Source of the DNA: an uncultured Oscillospiraceae bacterium
GTDB taxonomy: Bacteria; Bacillota; Clostridia; Oscillospirales; Oscillospiraceae
Direction: 5' to 3'
NCBI GenBank assembly: GCA_947626845.1
Contig: CANQTW010000005.1
Span: 1 to 64,000, forward strand
DNA: 64,000 bases
Shown here: positions 17,999-25,647 of the stretch, one piece after another
How positions within the stretch are numbered: position 1 is the stretch's first letter
Layout: each line of letters starts with the position of its first letter
The notes under the pieces: generated by a model
What the model saw: the letters and a program-made list of their open reading frames with translations, nothing else
Told to the model about the DNA's origin: nothing
The model's database searches: none
Position numbers and translations under genes: made by a program

Positions 17999-19738
17999 AT
18001 GAAAAAAATTCTTTGCGCGGCGCTGTGCCTTGCCCTGATCGTCTCTCTGGCGGCCTGCTCCTCCGCTGAGTACACCGTCAGCTTTGACGCGGAGTCCGCC
18101 GGAACGGCCATCGAGGCCCAGACCGTCAAGGGCGGGAAAAAGGCGGCGGCCCCCGCCGAGCCCACAAAGGACGGCTACAGCTTTATCGGCTGGTTCAAGG
18201 ACGCCGGCCTCACCGAGAGCTTTGACATGGCCAAGGACAAGGTAGAGGGCAATATGACCCTCTACGCCGGCTGGGACAAGGATACCGGCGACACGGTGAC
18301 CGATCCCGGCAACGACAAGGATTTCTCCTCTCTCAGAAGTCCCGGCAGCCAGGAGGAGGCGTATGAGTACAGCGCCTTCTTCCAGCCCGAAAAGGACGGC
18401 ACCAGCCAGCCCTATGTGGGCGACACTATGCCCTATTACGAGGACGGCACTTATTATATCTATTATCTGAAGGAGGCCGGCGACTCCTACAACCACTCGG
18501 CCTACCTTGCCACCACCACGGACTTTGTCACCTACACCGAATATGACGAGTCCGTCCTGGAGGCCAGCCATGACGGCGGCCAGGACAGCTGGATCGGCAC
18601 CGGGTCCGTTGTAAAGGTTGACGGGAAGTACTATTTCTTCTATACTGGACACGGCAACGGCGCCGTCCTTGAGTACGCCGAGAAGATCATGGTGGCCGTG
18701 GGCGACACCCCCTATTCCTTCGAGAAGCTGGAGGGCTGGGAGATCACGCCCCCCGCCGAGCTGGGCCAGAAGCAGGACTTCCGGGACCCCCAGGGCTATG
18801 TGGACCCGGATTCCGGAAACATCATTCTCACCGTCACCGCCGCCCAGGACGGCGTGGCCCGCATCCTTAAGTACACCGTGACGCCGGACCTGGAGAACAA
18901 GCACTATGACGGCGTCATCTTCACCAACGACGAGGCGAAAAACGGCGACTTCTGGAATTTAGAGTGCAGCGACACCTTTAAGATCGGCGATAAGTACTAC
19001 ATCACCTACTCCGCCCAGGATGACACCCTCTGGTACGCCATGTCCGACACCCCCTACGGCCCCTACGGCGATCCCGTGCGGCTGGACGGCAAGCTTTTCT
19101 ACGCCGCCAAGCATGTGGAGAACGACGGGAAGTGCTACATGGTGGGCTGGGCCCGCAGGTCCGAATCCGCCTCCTCCACCCAGGACGTGGCGGCGTGGGC
19201 CGGCAACGTGGCTGTGCAGGAGGTCCTGCAGAACCCCGACGGCACCCTGGCCCTCGACCCGGTGGACGCCATCGCCGAGACCTTCACGGCCCGTCGGGAG
19301 CTGCCCTGTGAGGGTGGCACCCACGCCTATGTGGCCGCCGGCGCGGCCTACAACTACGCCGACGCCTTCACCTGCTACGAGAGCTTCATGCTCACCGGCG
19401 AATTTAAATTCACCGGCACCGGCTCCTTCGGCCTGAGCTTCAACTACAACAACAGGGCCGAAAAGAACAAGTTCATCTCCATCAGCCCCGCCAACGGCAC
19501 CCTGAGCCTCAGCTTCAACCAGGGCAGCACCCTGATCACCGAGACAGCGGCGCCCCTCCAGGCGGGAGAGACCTACTCCTTCACCTACATTCAGGAGGGC
19601 TCCGTGGGCATCTTCTACATCGACGGGATCGCGGCCCTGACCGTCCGGCTCTACGGCGTCAGCGGCAAGACCATCCAGATCTTCGCCGAAAACAATTCCG
19701 TGCTCTTCACCTCCCTCCGGGAGTACACAAGGGCGTAA
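17999..19738 (+). CDS. Surface GH32 beta-fructosidase lipoprotein with InlB-type repeat (579 aa)
   Basis: This is a predicted extracellular fructan hydrolase (levanase/inulinase-like). The lipobox LAAC (Cys20) is followed by one Listeria-Bacteroides (Flg_new) repeat, about 24-92, with the signature GYSFIGWF and LYAGW. The GH32 five-blade propeller spans about 125-420. The clan-J acids are recognisable as VGD in the first blade (nucleophile region), FRDPQGY (transition-state stabiliser) and WNLECSD (acid/base). A C-terminal beta-sandwich (about 435-579) completes the family pattern. Linkage preference cannot be read from sequence. An InlB-type repeat on a GH32 lipoprotein may act as a spacer. 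Confidence 0.85.
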   Translation: MKKILCAALCLALIVSLAACSSAEYTVSFDAESAGTAIEAQTVKGGKKAAAPAEPTKDGYSFIGWFKDAGLTESFDMAKDKVEGNMTLYAGWDKDTGDTVTDPGNDKDFSSLRSPGSQEEAYEYSAFFQPEKDGTSQPYVGDTMPYYEDGTYYIYYLKEAGDSYNHSAYLATTTDFVTYTEYDESVLEASHDGGQDSWIGTGSVVKVDGKYYFFYTGHGNGAVLEYAEKIMVAVGDTPYSFEKLEGWEITPPAELGQKQDFRDPQGYVDPDSGNIILTVTAAQDGVARILKYTVTPDLENKHYDGVIFTNDEAKNGDFWNLECSDTFKIGDKYYITYSAQDDTLWYAMSDTPYGPYGDPVRLDGKLFYAAKHVENDGKCYMVGWARRSESASSTQDVAAWAGNVAVQEVLQNPDGTLALDPVDAIAETFTARRELPCEGGTHAYVAAGAAYNYADAFTCYESFMLTGEFKFTGTGSFGLSFNYNNRAEKNKFISISPANGTLSLSFNQGSTLITETAAPLQAGETYSFTYIQEGSVGIFYIDGIAALTVRLYGVSGKTIQIFAENNSVLFTSLREYTRA

Positions 19739-19792
19739 AAACCGGCAAATATTTTCCGCCCATGCGCGGCGGCGAAAGGAAAGGGAGAAACC

Positions 19793-20467
19793 ATGAAAGG
19801 TCTTTTCAGCTATGACAGCCCCCTTATGACGGCGCTCACCTCCATTGGAGACTGTATCTGTCTCAGCGTACTGTGGATCGTATTCTCCCTGCCCGTCGTC
19901 ACCATCGGCGCCTCCACAACCGCCCTCTATGCCGCGGCGTACCACGTCGTTCGGAAAAAAGAGGGCGGCCTGTGGCGGGTTTTCTGGGACGCCTTTCGGG
20001 AAAATTTCAAGCGCTCCACCCTCCTGTGGCTGGCGGCGGCGGTGCTGGCTCTGCTGACCGTGGACGTGTTCGTCCTGCGGAGCATCCGCATAGCCGGCGG
20101 CGCCATGGGTGCGCTCTACTATGTGGTGCTGGCGCTGTGGGCGCTGGCCCTCACCTGGGGCGTCTACATGGCCGCCTACGCGGCCAGATTCAACGGGAGC
20201 GTGAAAGAGGTGCTGAAGTTCGGCTTCATGCTCATGGCGCTCCATCCCGTCAAAATGCTGGGCGTTCTGGCCGCGCTTTTAGTGGGGCTGGCGCTCATCC
20301 TGCTCGTTCCGTTTATGGCGCTGATCATGCCGGCGGCTGTGTTCACGGTGATCAGCTTCACGACGGAACGGGTATTCAGGCTCCACATGCGGCCCGAAGA
20401 TCTGGAAAAGGAAACCGCGGCGGAAACACGTGAGAGCGAGGAGGAGACAGATCACGATGATCAGTGA
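19793..20467 (+). CDS. YesL-family (DUF624) membrane protein (224 aa)
   Basis: This membrane protein of unknown biochemical role is regularly encoded in Gram-positive polysaccharide-utilisation operons near LplB/YtcP permeases. Four to five predicted membrane segments are visible, including SIGDCICLSVLWIVFSLPVV (about 14-33), which carries the family's conserved N-terminal pattern, and LLVGLALILLVPFMALIMP (about 160-180). The C-terminus is acidic. The start follows AAGGGAGA. The last bases overlap the start of the next GH32 gene, indicating translational coupling. Confidence 0.85.
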   Translation: MKGLFSYDSPLMTALTSIGDCICLSVLWIVFSLPVVTIGASTTALYAAAYHVVRKKEGGLWRVFWDAFRENFKRSTLLWLAAAVLALLTVDVFVLRSIRIAGGAMGALYYVVLALWALALTWGVYMAAYAARFNGSVKEVLKFGFMLMALHPVKMLGVLAALLVGLALILLVPFMALIMPAAVFTVISFTTERVFRLHMRPEDLEKETAAETRESEEETDHDDQ

Positions 20468-21944
20468 CAAGCTTAAAAAAGCAAGAGATTTCGAGGCCCA
20501 TTACGGGCCCTTTATCAAGGATAAAAACCGTCCGGCCTACCATCTGACCCCCACCATCGGCTGGATGAACGACCCCAACGGCTTCTCCTTCTACAAGGGG
20601 GAGTACCACCTTTTCTATCAGTACCACCCCTACGATACCAAGTGGGGCCCCATGCACTGGGGACATGTAAAGACAAAGGATTTCATCCACTGGGAACGCC
20701 TGCCCGCGGCTATGGCGCCGGATATGGACTACGACAGGAACGGCTGTTTTTCCGGCAGCGCCATTGAGCTTGACGACGGCCGCCAGCTGCTGGTATACAC
20801 CGGCGTCAAGGCGGTGCGTGAAGAGAACGGCGAGCTGCGCGAGCATCAAACCCAGTGCGTGGCGGTGGGCGACGGCCTCCATTACGAAAAATACGAGGGC
20901 AACCCCGTCATCACAGCCGGCGGCCTGCCCGCGGGCGGAAGCCCCTTCGACTTCCGCGACCCCAAAATCTGGCGGGAGGGCGATACCTTCTATCTGGTGG
21001 TGGGCAACCGCCCCGCCGACGGGAGCGGCTCCGTGCTGATGTATGAGAGCGCCGACGGCTTCCACTGGAAATACAAGGGCGTCCTGGCGGCCTGCCACAA
21101 CCAGTTTGGCCGGATGTGGGAATGTCCGGACTTCTTTGAGCTGAACGGCAAGTACGTCCTGCTCACCAGTCCCCAGGAAATGACGGCCATCGGTCTGGAA
21201 TTTCACGCTGGGAACGGCACGCTATGCCTTATCGGCGAGCTTGACCGGGAGAAGTGCCACCTCGTTCGGGAGAACGTCCAGGCCATCGACTACGGCCTCG
21301 ACTTCTACGCTCCCCAGACGCTCCTGGCCCCCGACGGGCGGCGGGTGATGATCGGCTGGATGCAGAACTGGGAGACCTCCAACTGCCAGTCCTCCAGTAT
21401 GCGGTGTTTCGGGCAGATGACCGTCCCCAGGGAGCTTTCCATCAAGGACGGACGGCTCTACCAGAACCCGGTGCGGGAGCTGGAATCCTGCAGGAGCTAT
21501 CAGATCCTGTACCGCAACGTACTGCTCACGGGGATGACCACCCTGCAGAACGTGCGCGGGCGCGTGGTGGACATGACGGTCAACATCCGCCCCGCCTCCC
21601 AGAACGCCATGTACAGCTGGTTCAAGATCAACGTGGCGGGGGACGGCGAGCATATGACCACCATCCGCTATAAGCCGGAGTGCAACACCATCCGCATCGA
21701 CAGGACCCGCTGCGGCTTCCCCCACGACATCGTCAACGTCCGGGACTTCGTGGTAAGACCCCGGAGCGGGGAGATCAAGCTGCGTATCCTGCTGGACAAG
21801 TACAGCATGGAGCTTTTCGTCAACGACGGCGAGCAGGCGGCCACCACAGTGATCTACACCGACGTCAGCGCCGACGCCATCAGCTTCGAGTCCATGGGAA
21901 GCGTGATCATGGACGTGGAGAAATACGACCTTATTATCGATTGA
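20457..21944 (+). CDS. Intracellular GH32 sucrose / fructo-oligosaccharide hydrolase (495 aa)
   Basis: This enzyme should hydrolyse imported sucrose or short fructans to fructose. It has no signal peptide. The GH32 motifs are complete: WMNDPNG (about 33-39, nucleophile Asp), FRDPKIW (about 172-178) and WECPDFF (about 221-227, acid/base Glu). A C-terminal beta-sandwich (about 345-495) is present. The ATG at 20457 follows GAGGAGGAG and overlaps the YesL stop; a start at 20430 would add nine basic residues and is less likely. No phosphotransferase component is encoded nearby, so non-phosphorylated sugar is the expected substrate. Confidence 0.93.
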   Translation: MISDKLKKARDFEAHYGPFIKDKNRPAYHLTPTIGWMNDPNGFSFYKGEYHLFYQYHPYDTKWGPMHWGHVKTKDFIHWERLPAAMAPDMDYDRNGCFSGSAIELDDGRQLLVYTGVKAVREENGELREHQTQCVAVGDGLHYEKYEGNPVITAGGLPAGGSPFDFRDPKIWREGDTFYLVVGNRPADGSGSVLMYESADGFHWKYKGVLAACHNQFGRMWECPDFFELNGKYVLLTSPQEMTAIGLEFHAGNGTLCLIGELDREKCHLVRENVQAIDYGLDFYAPQTLLAPDGRRVMIGWMQNWETSNCQSSSMRCFGQMTVPRELSIKDGRLYQNPVRELESCRSYQILYRNVLLTGMTTLQNVRGRVVDMTVNIRPASQNAMYSWFKINVAGDGEHMTTIRYKPECNTIRIDRTRCGFPHDIVNVRDFVVRPRSGEIKLRILLDKYSMELFVNDGEQAATTVIYTDVSADAISFESMGSVIMDVEKYDLIID

Positions 21945-21956
21945 GGAGGCACACAT

Positions 21957-22931
21957 ATGAGTGAACGGTTTGACGTTGTCGCCCTGGGCGAGCTGCTGAT
22001 GGACTTCACCGAGAACGGCGTAAGTCCCCAGGGGAACACCCTTTTTGAGGCAAACCCCGGCGGCGCGCCCTGCAATGTGCTGGCTATGCTCCAAAAGCTG
22101 GGCAAAAGAACCGCTTTCATAGGTAAAGTGGGCGACGATATGTTCGGCAAAACCCTCAAGGCTGTGGCAGAGGAGGCCGGCATTGATATGAGCCATCTGC
22201 TGGTAGACCCCGAAGCGCGCACCACCCTGGCCTTTGTCAAAACCCTCCCCGGCGGAGATCGGGACTTCTCTTTTTACCGCAACCCCGGCGCGGATATGAT
22301 GCTTCAGGCCGACGAGCTGCCCAGGGAGCTCATCGAGAGCGCCCGCGTTTTCCACTTCGGCACTCTCTCCATGACCCATCCCGGCATTCGGGCCGCCACG
22401 GAGATCGCCGTCACCGTCGCCCGTGCCGCCGGGGCCGTCATCTCCTTCGATCCCAACCTCCGCCCGCCCCTGTGGGCGAGCCTGGAGGAGGCCAAGGAGC
22501 GCATCGGCTGGGGCCTGGCCCACGCGGATGTGGTGAAGATCGCCGACAACGAGCTGGAATTCATGACCGGCCAGACCGACTTTGACGCCGGCGCGGCCAT
22601 GCTCCTTGCCCAATACCCCAACATCAGGCTTTTGAACGTCACCGCCGGCCCTGACGGGAGCCACGCCTACTACGGCGGACGGCACGTCTACGTCCCCGGC
22701 GTCACCCTGGGCGGCACCATCGAGACCACCGGCGCCGGCGACACCTTCTGCGCCTGTGTGCTGAACTTCGTGCTGGACCACGGCCTCACGGCCCTGTCCG
22801 ACGGGGACCTCACCGCCATGCTCCGCTTCGCCAACGCCGCGGCGTATCTGGTCACCACCAAAAAAGGCGCCATCCGCTCCATGCCGGAGAAAGCCGCCGT
22901 GGAGGCGATCCTGCCCACCTTCGTCCAATAA
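21957..22931 (+). CDS. PfkB-family fructokinase (324 aa)
   Basis: This kinase phosphorylates fructose released by the GH32 enzymes, feeding glycolysis. Family signatures are GGAPCNVLAM near residue 38 and the anion-hole/catalytic motif ETTGAGDTFCACV near 255-267. The length and the N-terminal pattern VALGELLMDF fit ScrK-like kinases. It starts 12 bases after the preceding stop with GAGGAGG, and it is the last gene of the operon before a strong terminator. Specificity for fructose is inferred from the context. Confidence 0.92.
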   Translation: MSERFDVVALGELLMDFTENGVSPQGNTLFEANPGGAPCNVLAMLQKLGKRTAFIGKVGDDMFGKTLKAVAEEAGIDMSHLLVDPEARTTLAFVKTLPGGDRDFSFYRNPGADMMLQADELPRELIESARVFHFGTLSMTHPGIRAATEIAVTVARAAGAVISFDPNLRPPLWASLEEAKERIGWGLAHADVVKIADNELEFMTGQTDFDAGAAMLLAQYPNIRLLNVTAGPDGSHAYYGGRHVYVPGVTLGGTIETTGAGDTFCACVLNFVLDHGLTALSDGDLTAMLRFANAAAYLVTTKKGAIRSMPEKAAVEAILPTFVQ

Positions 22932-22972
22932 CGCCCCCGCTTTGAATCGGAATCGATCAAAACCACCACAAG

Positions 22973-23005
22973 AAGGCCGGACACACGGCGAATGTGTCCG
23001 GCCTT
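22973..23005 (+). terminator. Terminator of the fructan operon
   Basis: Perfect 13-bp arms, AAGGCCGGACACA / TGTGTCCGGCCTT, with a 7-base loop, are followed by ACTTTTGTTTTG. On the minus strand the sequence beyond the stem also has T-rich character, so it could serve the convergent LRR gene. Confidence 0.9.
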
Positions 23006-23040
23006 ACTTTTGTTTTGTTGGTGGGTATGGGTGCCCCGGC

Positions 23041-23802
23041 TTACCGGTTGACGGTCACGCCCTCGTCAAAAGCATTTTCCGCCACTTCGGCATCGGGGTT
23101 GGGGATGGTTACACTCGTCAGGTTAGGGCAAGATGAAAAGGCCCATCGCCCAATCTCTGTCACGCTGGCAGGGATGGTCACGCTGGTCAGGACTCCGCAA
23201 TCCCGAAAGGCAGATTCTCCGATTTCCGTCACGCTGGCAGGGATGGTCACGCTGGTCAAAGAAAGGCACCACATAAATGCATATCCTCCGATTTTCGTCA
23301 CGCTCTCCGGGATGGTCACATTGGCTAACAAATTCCAGCCACAAAAGGCACTATCGCCGATTTCCGTCACACCGTCTTCCAGCACAACCTGAAAACTAAC
23401 GTCCGCCGGTACTTCACCCAAGAAGGTTAACCCCGTCTCCTGGTCCAGCACGCCTTTGCCGGAAATGGTCAGTACACGGTTTGCCTTGTCATAGGTGCAA
23501 GTAAATTCACCGCTGCCCTCGTCAGCCGGAGTAGTGCTCTCCGGCTCTGTTTCCGTGGGCTGGGTTTCCTCTGGTTCTGTCTCTGCGGGTTTGGTTTCCT
23601 CCGGTTCTGTCTCTGTGGGTTTGGTTTCCGCCGGTTCCGTTTCTTCCGGCTGGGTGCTCTCCGGCTCGGTGGTCTGCTGGTCGCTGCTGGTGCTCTCGGC
23701 GGGCGGTTCTGTGGTGCTGCTGCCGGTCTGTCCGCCGCCGCAGGCGGCCAGCGACAGGGCCAGCGCGGCGCAAAGCAAAATAGATAAAGCGCGTTTTCTC
23801 AT
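23041..23802 (-). CDS. BspA-like leucine-rich-repeat lipoprotein (253 aa)
   Basis: This is a surface lipoprotein with a protein-binding repeat domain. The ATG at 23802 follows AGGAGGA; lipobox LAAC gives Cys21. Residues about 27-95 are a linker of repeating Pro-Glu-Thr units (periodic TEPEETKP-like blocks), typical of a wall-spanning spacer. From about 98 on, a domain opens with GEFTCTYDKANRVLTISGKG and continues in at least four LRR_5 repeats of about 23 residues, with the pattern SVTIPASVTEIGxxAF. The ligand is unknown; BspA-like proteins of oral and gut bacteria bind host or bacterial surfaces. Confidence 0.85.
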   Translation of the reverse strand: MRKRALSILLCAALALSLAACGGGQTGSSTTEPPAESTSSDQQTTEPESTQPEETEPAETKPTETEPEETKPAETEPEETQPTETEPESTTPADEGSGEFTCTYDKANRVLTISGKGVLDQETGLTFLGEVPADVSFQVVLEDGVTEIGDSAFCGWNLLANVTIPESVTKIGGYAFMWCLSLTSVTIPASVTEIGESAFRDCGVLTSVTIPASVTEIGRWAFSSCPNLTSVTIPNPDAEVAENAFDEGVTVNR

Positions 23803-23979
23803 GGGTTTATGTGTCCTCCTTTTGTTTTGCCGCTCTTGGCGGCAATTTTGCTGTCCTCGACGGTTCCCGCCGGGGGCGGGATTTCTCCCGCCCCTTTTGG
23901 GTTCCGGCGAGACAACAAAGGCGGCGCAGGATATGCCCCTGCACCGCCAAAAGGACACACAAACCCATCTACTTCCCCC
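23803..23979. other. Leader/intergenic region with GC-rich hairpins
   Basis: No gene is supported. On the minus strand this is the long leader of the LRR lipoprotein gene. It contains a GGGGCGGG / CCCGCCCC hairpin around 23870-23895 and GGCGG / CCGCC arms around 23921-23949. Their function is not evident. Confidence 0.4.
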
Positions 23980-24008
23980 TTGTAAAAATTCACAAGGGCG
24001 GGTATAAT
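23980..24008 (+). promoter_or_regulatory. Promoter of a candidate small RNA
   Basis: TTGTAA (23980-23985), a 17-base spacer and a consensus TATAAT (24003-24008). The start point is expected near 24015. No long coding frame follows. Confidence 0.6.
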
Positions 24009-24014
24009 GAGAGT

Positions 24015-24100
24015 GGCGCTGATTTCAGCTGTGTGGGAGGTCGGTTCTCCTGCATAGGGCCGTGGGGTGCTGGTAACACCCTGCGGCCTGCCTTTTATTG
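24015..24100 (+). ncRNA. Candidate small RNA ending in a terminator-like hairpin
   Basis: The transcript expected from the promoter at 23980 runs through a G-rich segment and then an imperfect stem formed by GGCCGTGGGGTG and ACACCCTGCGGCC (about 24057-24087), followed by TGCCTTTTATTGT. The in-frame ATG overlapping the -10 box would lie outside the RNA, so a leader peptide is unlikely. No family is recognised. Confidence 0.4.
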
Positions 24101-24231
24101 TCTCACGGTTTTATTATACATTCCGGCGCTCTCTATTTCAAGGGCTTTTTGCCAAAATGTTGCCTTACCTGTCGATACAGGACGAAATAAAGGGCATGGA
24201 TTGAAAATGATTCAAAAATTTCTGCACAGCG

Positions 24232-24262
24232 CAAAGGGCGGCCATGTGGCCGCCCTTCTTCT
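24232..24262. terminator. Bidirectional terminator
   Basis: Arms AAGGGCGGCC / GGCCGCCCTT with an ATGT loop are followed by CTTCTCGTTTTATTC. It lies just past the stop of the minus-strand small gene at 24267. Confidence 0.75.
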
Positions 24263-24266
24263 CGTT

Positions 24267-24608
24267 TTATTCGCTTTTTATGATTCCAAACCGGCGGAAC
24301 GCCTCACGGATGGCGTTTGCTTTTTCCGGGGTAAGTTCTGCGGCATAAAGGGCTCCTTTTGGGCCCTTATGCTGGACTTTCGCAAGCCCGCAGAGGTCTT
24401 TTGTCCACGAAATAGCAAGGTTGCTGACGTGCAGGCCGTAGTTCTGCTTGACCCACGCCCGAATCTCCTTGTAGGTGGCGCGTTTGGTCTGTAAATGCGT
24501 TTCGCCCTCATAGTCATCTATGGCGACTATGAGGGCGAACACGTTGCGGTGTACCGCTACATTGATTTTTGAAATGGTGTTCGTATACTTCGGGCTGAGT
24601 ATACTCAC
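24267..24608 (-). CDS. Small conserved clostridial protein of unknown function (up to 113 aa)
   Basis: The core, ATYKEIRAWVKQNYGLHVSN followed by LAISWTKDLCGLA, resembles a winged-helix-like module found in Firmicutes either alone or at the end of rRNA methyltransferase annotations (pattern TYxEIxxYVxExxGLKVSxLYIAQVKRKxGL). The C-terminus has PEKANAIREAFRRFGII, also as in that family. The longest frame uses a GTG at 24608, but this lies in a palindrome next to the divergent antitoxin gene, so an internal start (for instance GTG near 24540) is possible. It could be a small DNA-binding protein. The function is not assigned. Confidence 0.55.
   Translation of the reverse strand: MSILSPKYTNTISKINVAVHRNVFALIVAIDDYEGETHLQTKRATYKEIRAWVKQNYGLHVSNLAISWTKDLCGLAKVQHKGPKGALYAAELTPEKANAIREAFRRFGIIKSE
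24501..24539. repeat. Perfect 15-bp inverted repeat
   Basis: Arms TTCGCCCTCATAGTC (24501-24515) and GACTATGAGGGCGAA (24525-24539) are exact complements, separated by nine bases. It lies inside the frame of the small minus-strand protein. No T-tract follows on either strand, so it is not a standard terminator. Confidence 0.8.
24562..24606 (+). promoter_or_regulatory. Promoter and palindromic operator of the RelB/DinJ-PIN module
   Basis: TTGATT (24562-24567), a 16-base spacer and TATACT (24584-24589) form a plausible promoter. A perfect 10-bp palindrome, GAGTATACTC (24597-24606), sits at the expected start point, and a second GTATAC (24583-24588) overlaps the -10. This is the arrangement expected for antitoxin autoregulation. 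Confidence 0.55.
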
Positions 24609-24625
24609 AACGAGGAGGGATCGGT

Positions 24626-24919
24626 ATGGCGAACACGCTGGTACAATTTCGTATGGAGGAGACAGCCCGCATCAAGGCGGCGGGCATCTGCGAGAGGCTG
24701 GGGATCGATATCCCCACCTATCTGCGTATCTGCATGGCGCGGCTCATCGAGGAAAACGGCGTACCCTTCAGCATGACGCTGGAAAACAAGGCGGAGAACC
24801 GTGGCCTCCGGGCCATGAGGAAGGCCAGCCGGATAGCGGAGACGCATGGGAACGCTGAAATGACACTGGAGGAGATCAACGCCGAGATCGACGCCGCCCG
24901 CGGGGAGGGTGCGCGGTGA
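24626..24919 (+). CDS. RelB/DinJ-family antitoxin (97 aa)
   Basis: This antitoxin has an N-terminal ribbon-helix-helix DNA-binding region (about 3-48: LVQFRMEETARIKAAGICER, then GIDIPTYLRICMARLIEE), typical of RelB/DinJ. The C-terminal half, which normally wraps the toxin, is helical and charged. GAGGAGGG precedes the ATG. The stop overlaps the ATG of the PIN gene by four bases, a classic toxin-antitoxin layout. DinJ usually pairs with a RelE/YafQ fold; PIN partners also occur. Confidence 0.85.
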   Translation: MANTLVQFRMEETARIKAAGICERLGIDIPTYLRICMARLIEENGVPFSMTLENKAENRGLRAMRKASRIAETHGNAEMTLEEINAEIDAARGEGAR

Positions 24920-25248
24920 AATATTACGCCGTTTTGGATACAAACGTCATTGTCTCCGCTATGCTGCGGTGGCAATCCGTCCCCGGCAGTGTGCTGGAGC
25001 TTGCCTTTGACGGCGTGATCGTCCCCGTATTAAATGAGGAAATCGTGGCCGAATACCGAAACGTCCTGGCACGGCCAAAATTCCATCTGACAGAGGAGAT
25101 CATTGAGGACGTCATCGATGACATGACAGCGCGAGGCGTTTTTGTGGACGCAGAGACGCTGGAGTGGGACCTGCCCGACGCCAATGCCAGGGTATTCTAC
25201 GAAGTGGTCATGGAGGAGCGCAAGTCCGAAGACGCCTATCTCGTTTGA
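24916..25248 (+). CDS. PIN-domain toxin, C-terminally truncated (110 aa)
   Basis: This is a PIN-family ribonuclease component. The first acidic site is in AVLDTNVIVSA (Asp8), and Glu residues in LNEEIVAEY (about 41-49) provide the next. The family normally continues after EDAYLV with TGNxKHFP and a final 20-25 residues carrying the last core strand and helix. Here the frame stops directly after AYLV at 25248, and no other frame restores the missing motif. The protein is therefore probably inactive or altered, and the module may persist through its antitoxin. Confidence 0.75.
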   Translation: MKYYAVLDTNVIVSAMLRWQSVPGSVLELAFDGVIVPVLNEEIVAEYRNVLARPKFHLTEEIIEDVIDDMTARGVFVDAETLEWDLPDANARVFYEVVMEERKSEDAYLV

Positions 25249-25314
25249 CAGTCAGGTTCTTCTCGACTTTTGCGCTTCTCTCCGGTATTGTGTGTTGCCA
25301 AAGGGAGGCTTCAT

Positions 25315-25497
25315 ATGGACATCATCATAAACGAACTTTACTACGGCATAATTCGCCCGATTGAACAGATGGGCAGTCTTACCCCGGAGGAAAAAGCCAT
25401 CTTGAAGGAGAAAAACGCTTTCCGTAAAGCCTTTACACTGGGGGCGAGATTGGAGGCGGAAGTATTCACAAGGGAACTTAGTATATCGCGGGAATGA
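25315..25497 (+). CDS. Small DUF6809-like protein (60 aa)
   Basis: The N-terminus, IINELYYGIIRPIEQM, matches the start of the DUF6809 family seen in mobile-element and phage regions of Firmicutes, and the end, FTLGARLEAEVF, matches its C-terminal helix. The middle is shorter than the roughly 90-120 residues usual there, so an internal deletion is likely. AAGGGAGG precedes the ATG at 25315. Function unknown. Confidence 0.55.
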   Translation: MDIIINELYYGIIRPIEQMGSLTPEEKAILKEKNAFRKAFTLGARLEAEVFTRELSISRE

Positions 25498-25647
25498 ACT
25501 GTCGTGCCGATGTTCATAGCATCAATGTCCACTTTGACTGTTTTGCGGTGGGAGACCAATCCGGTCATGGTATCCTCCCAGATTTGTGTGGGACGCAAAA
25601 GACGCGGGGAGCGATAAGAAGCCTCTCCAAGCGGTCATCGCCGGCAG

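Noticed and set aside
23123..23344. Short periodic DNA in the LRR gene as a CRISPR array
   Set aside because: The roughly 69-bp period matches three LRR codon units in frame; there are no constant repeats with unique spacers, and no cas gene is near.
24008..24053. 16-residue leader peptide (MRVALISAVWEVGSPA) after the TATAAT at 24003
   Set aside because: Its ATG overlaps the -10 box, so it would lie outside the transcript from that promoter, and there is no ribosome site.
25341..25598. Minus-strand 85-codon frame after the DUF6809-like gene
   Set aside because: It overlaps the DUF6809-like frame, lacks a convincing ribosome site, and could not be assigned to a family; a decayed remnant cannot be excluded.
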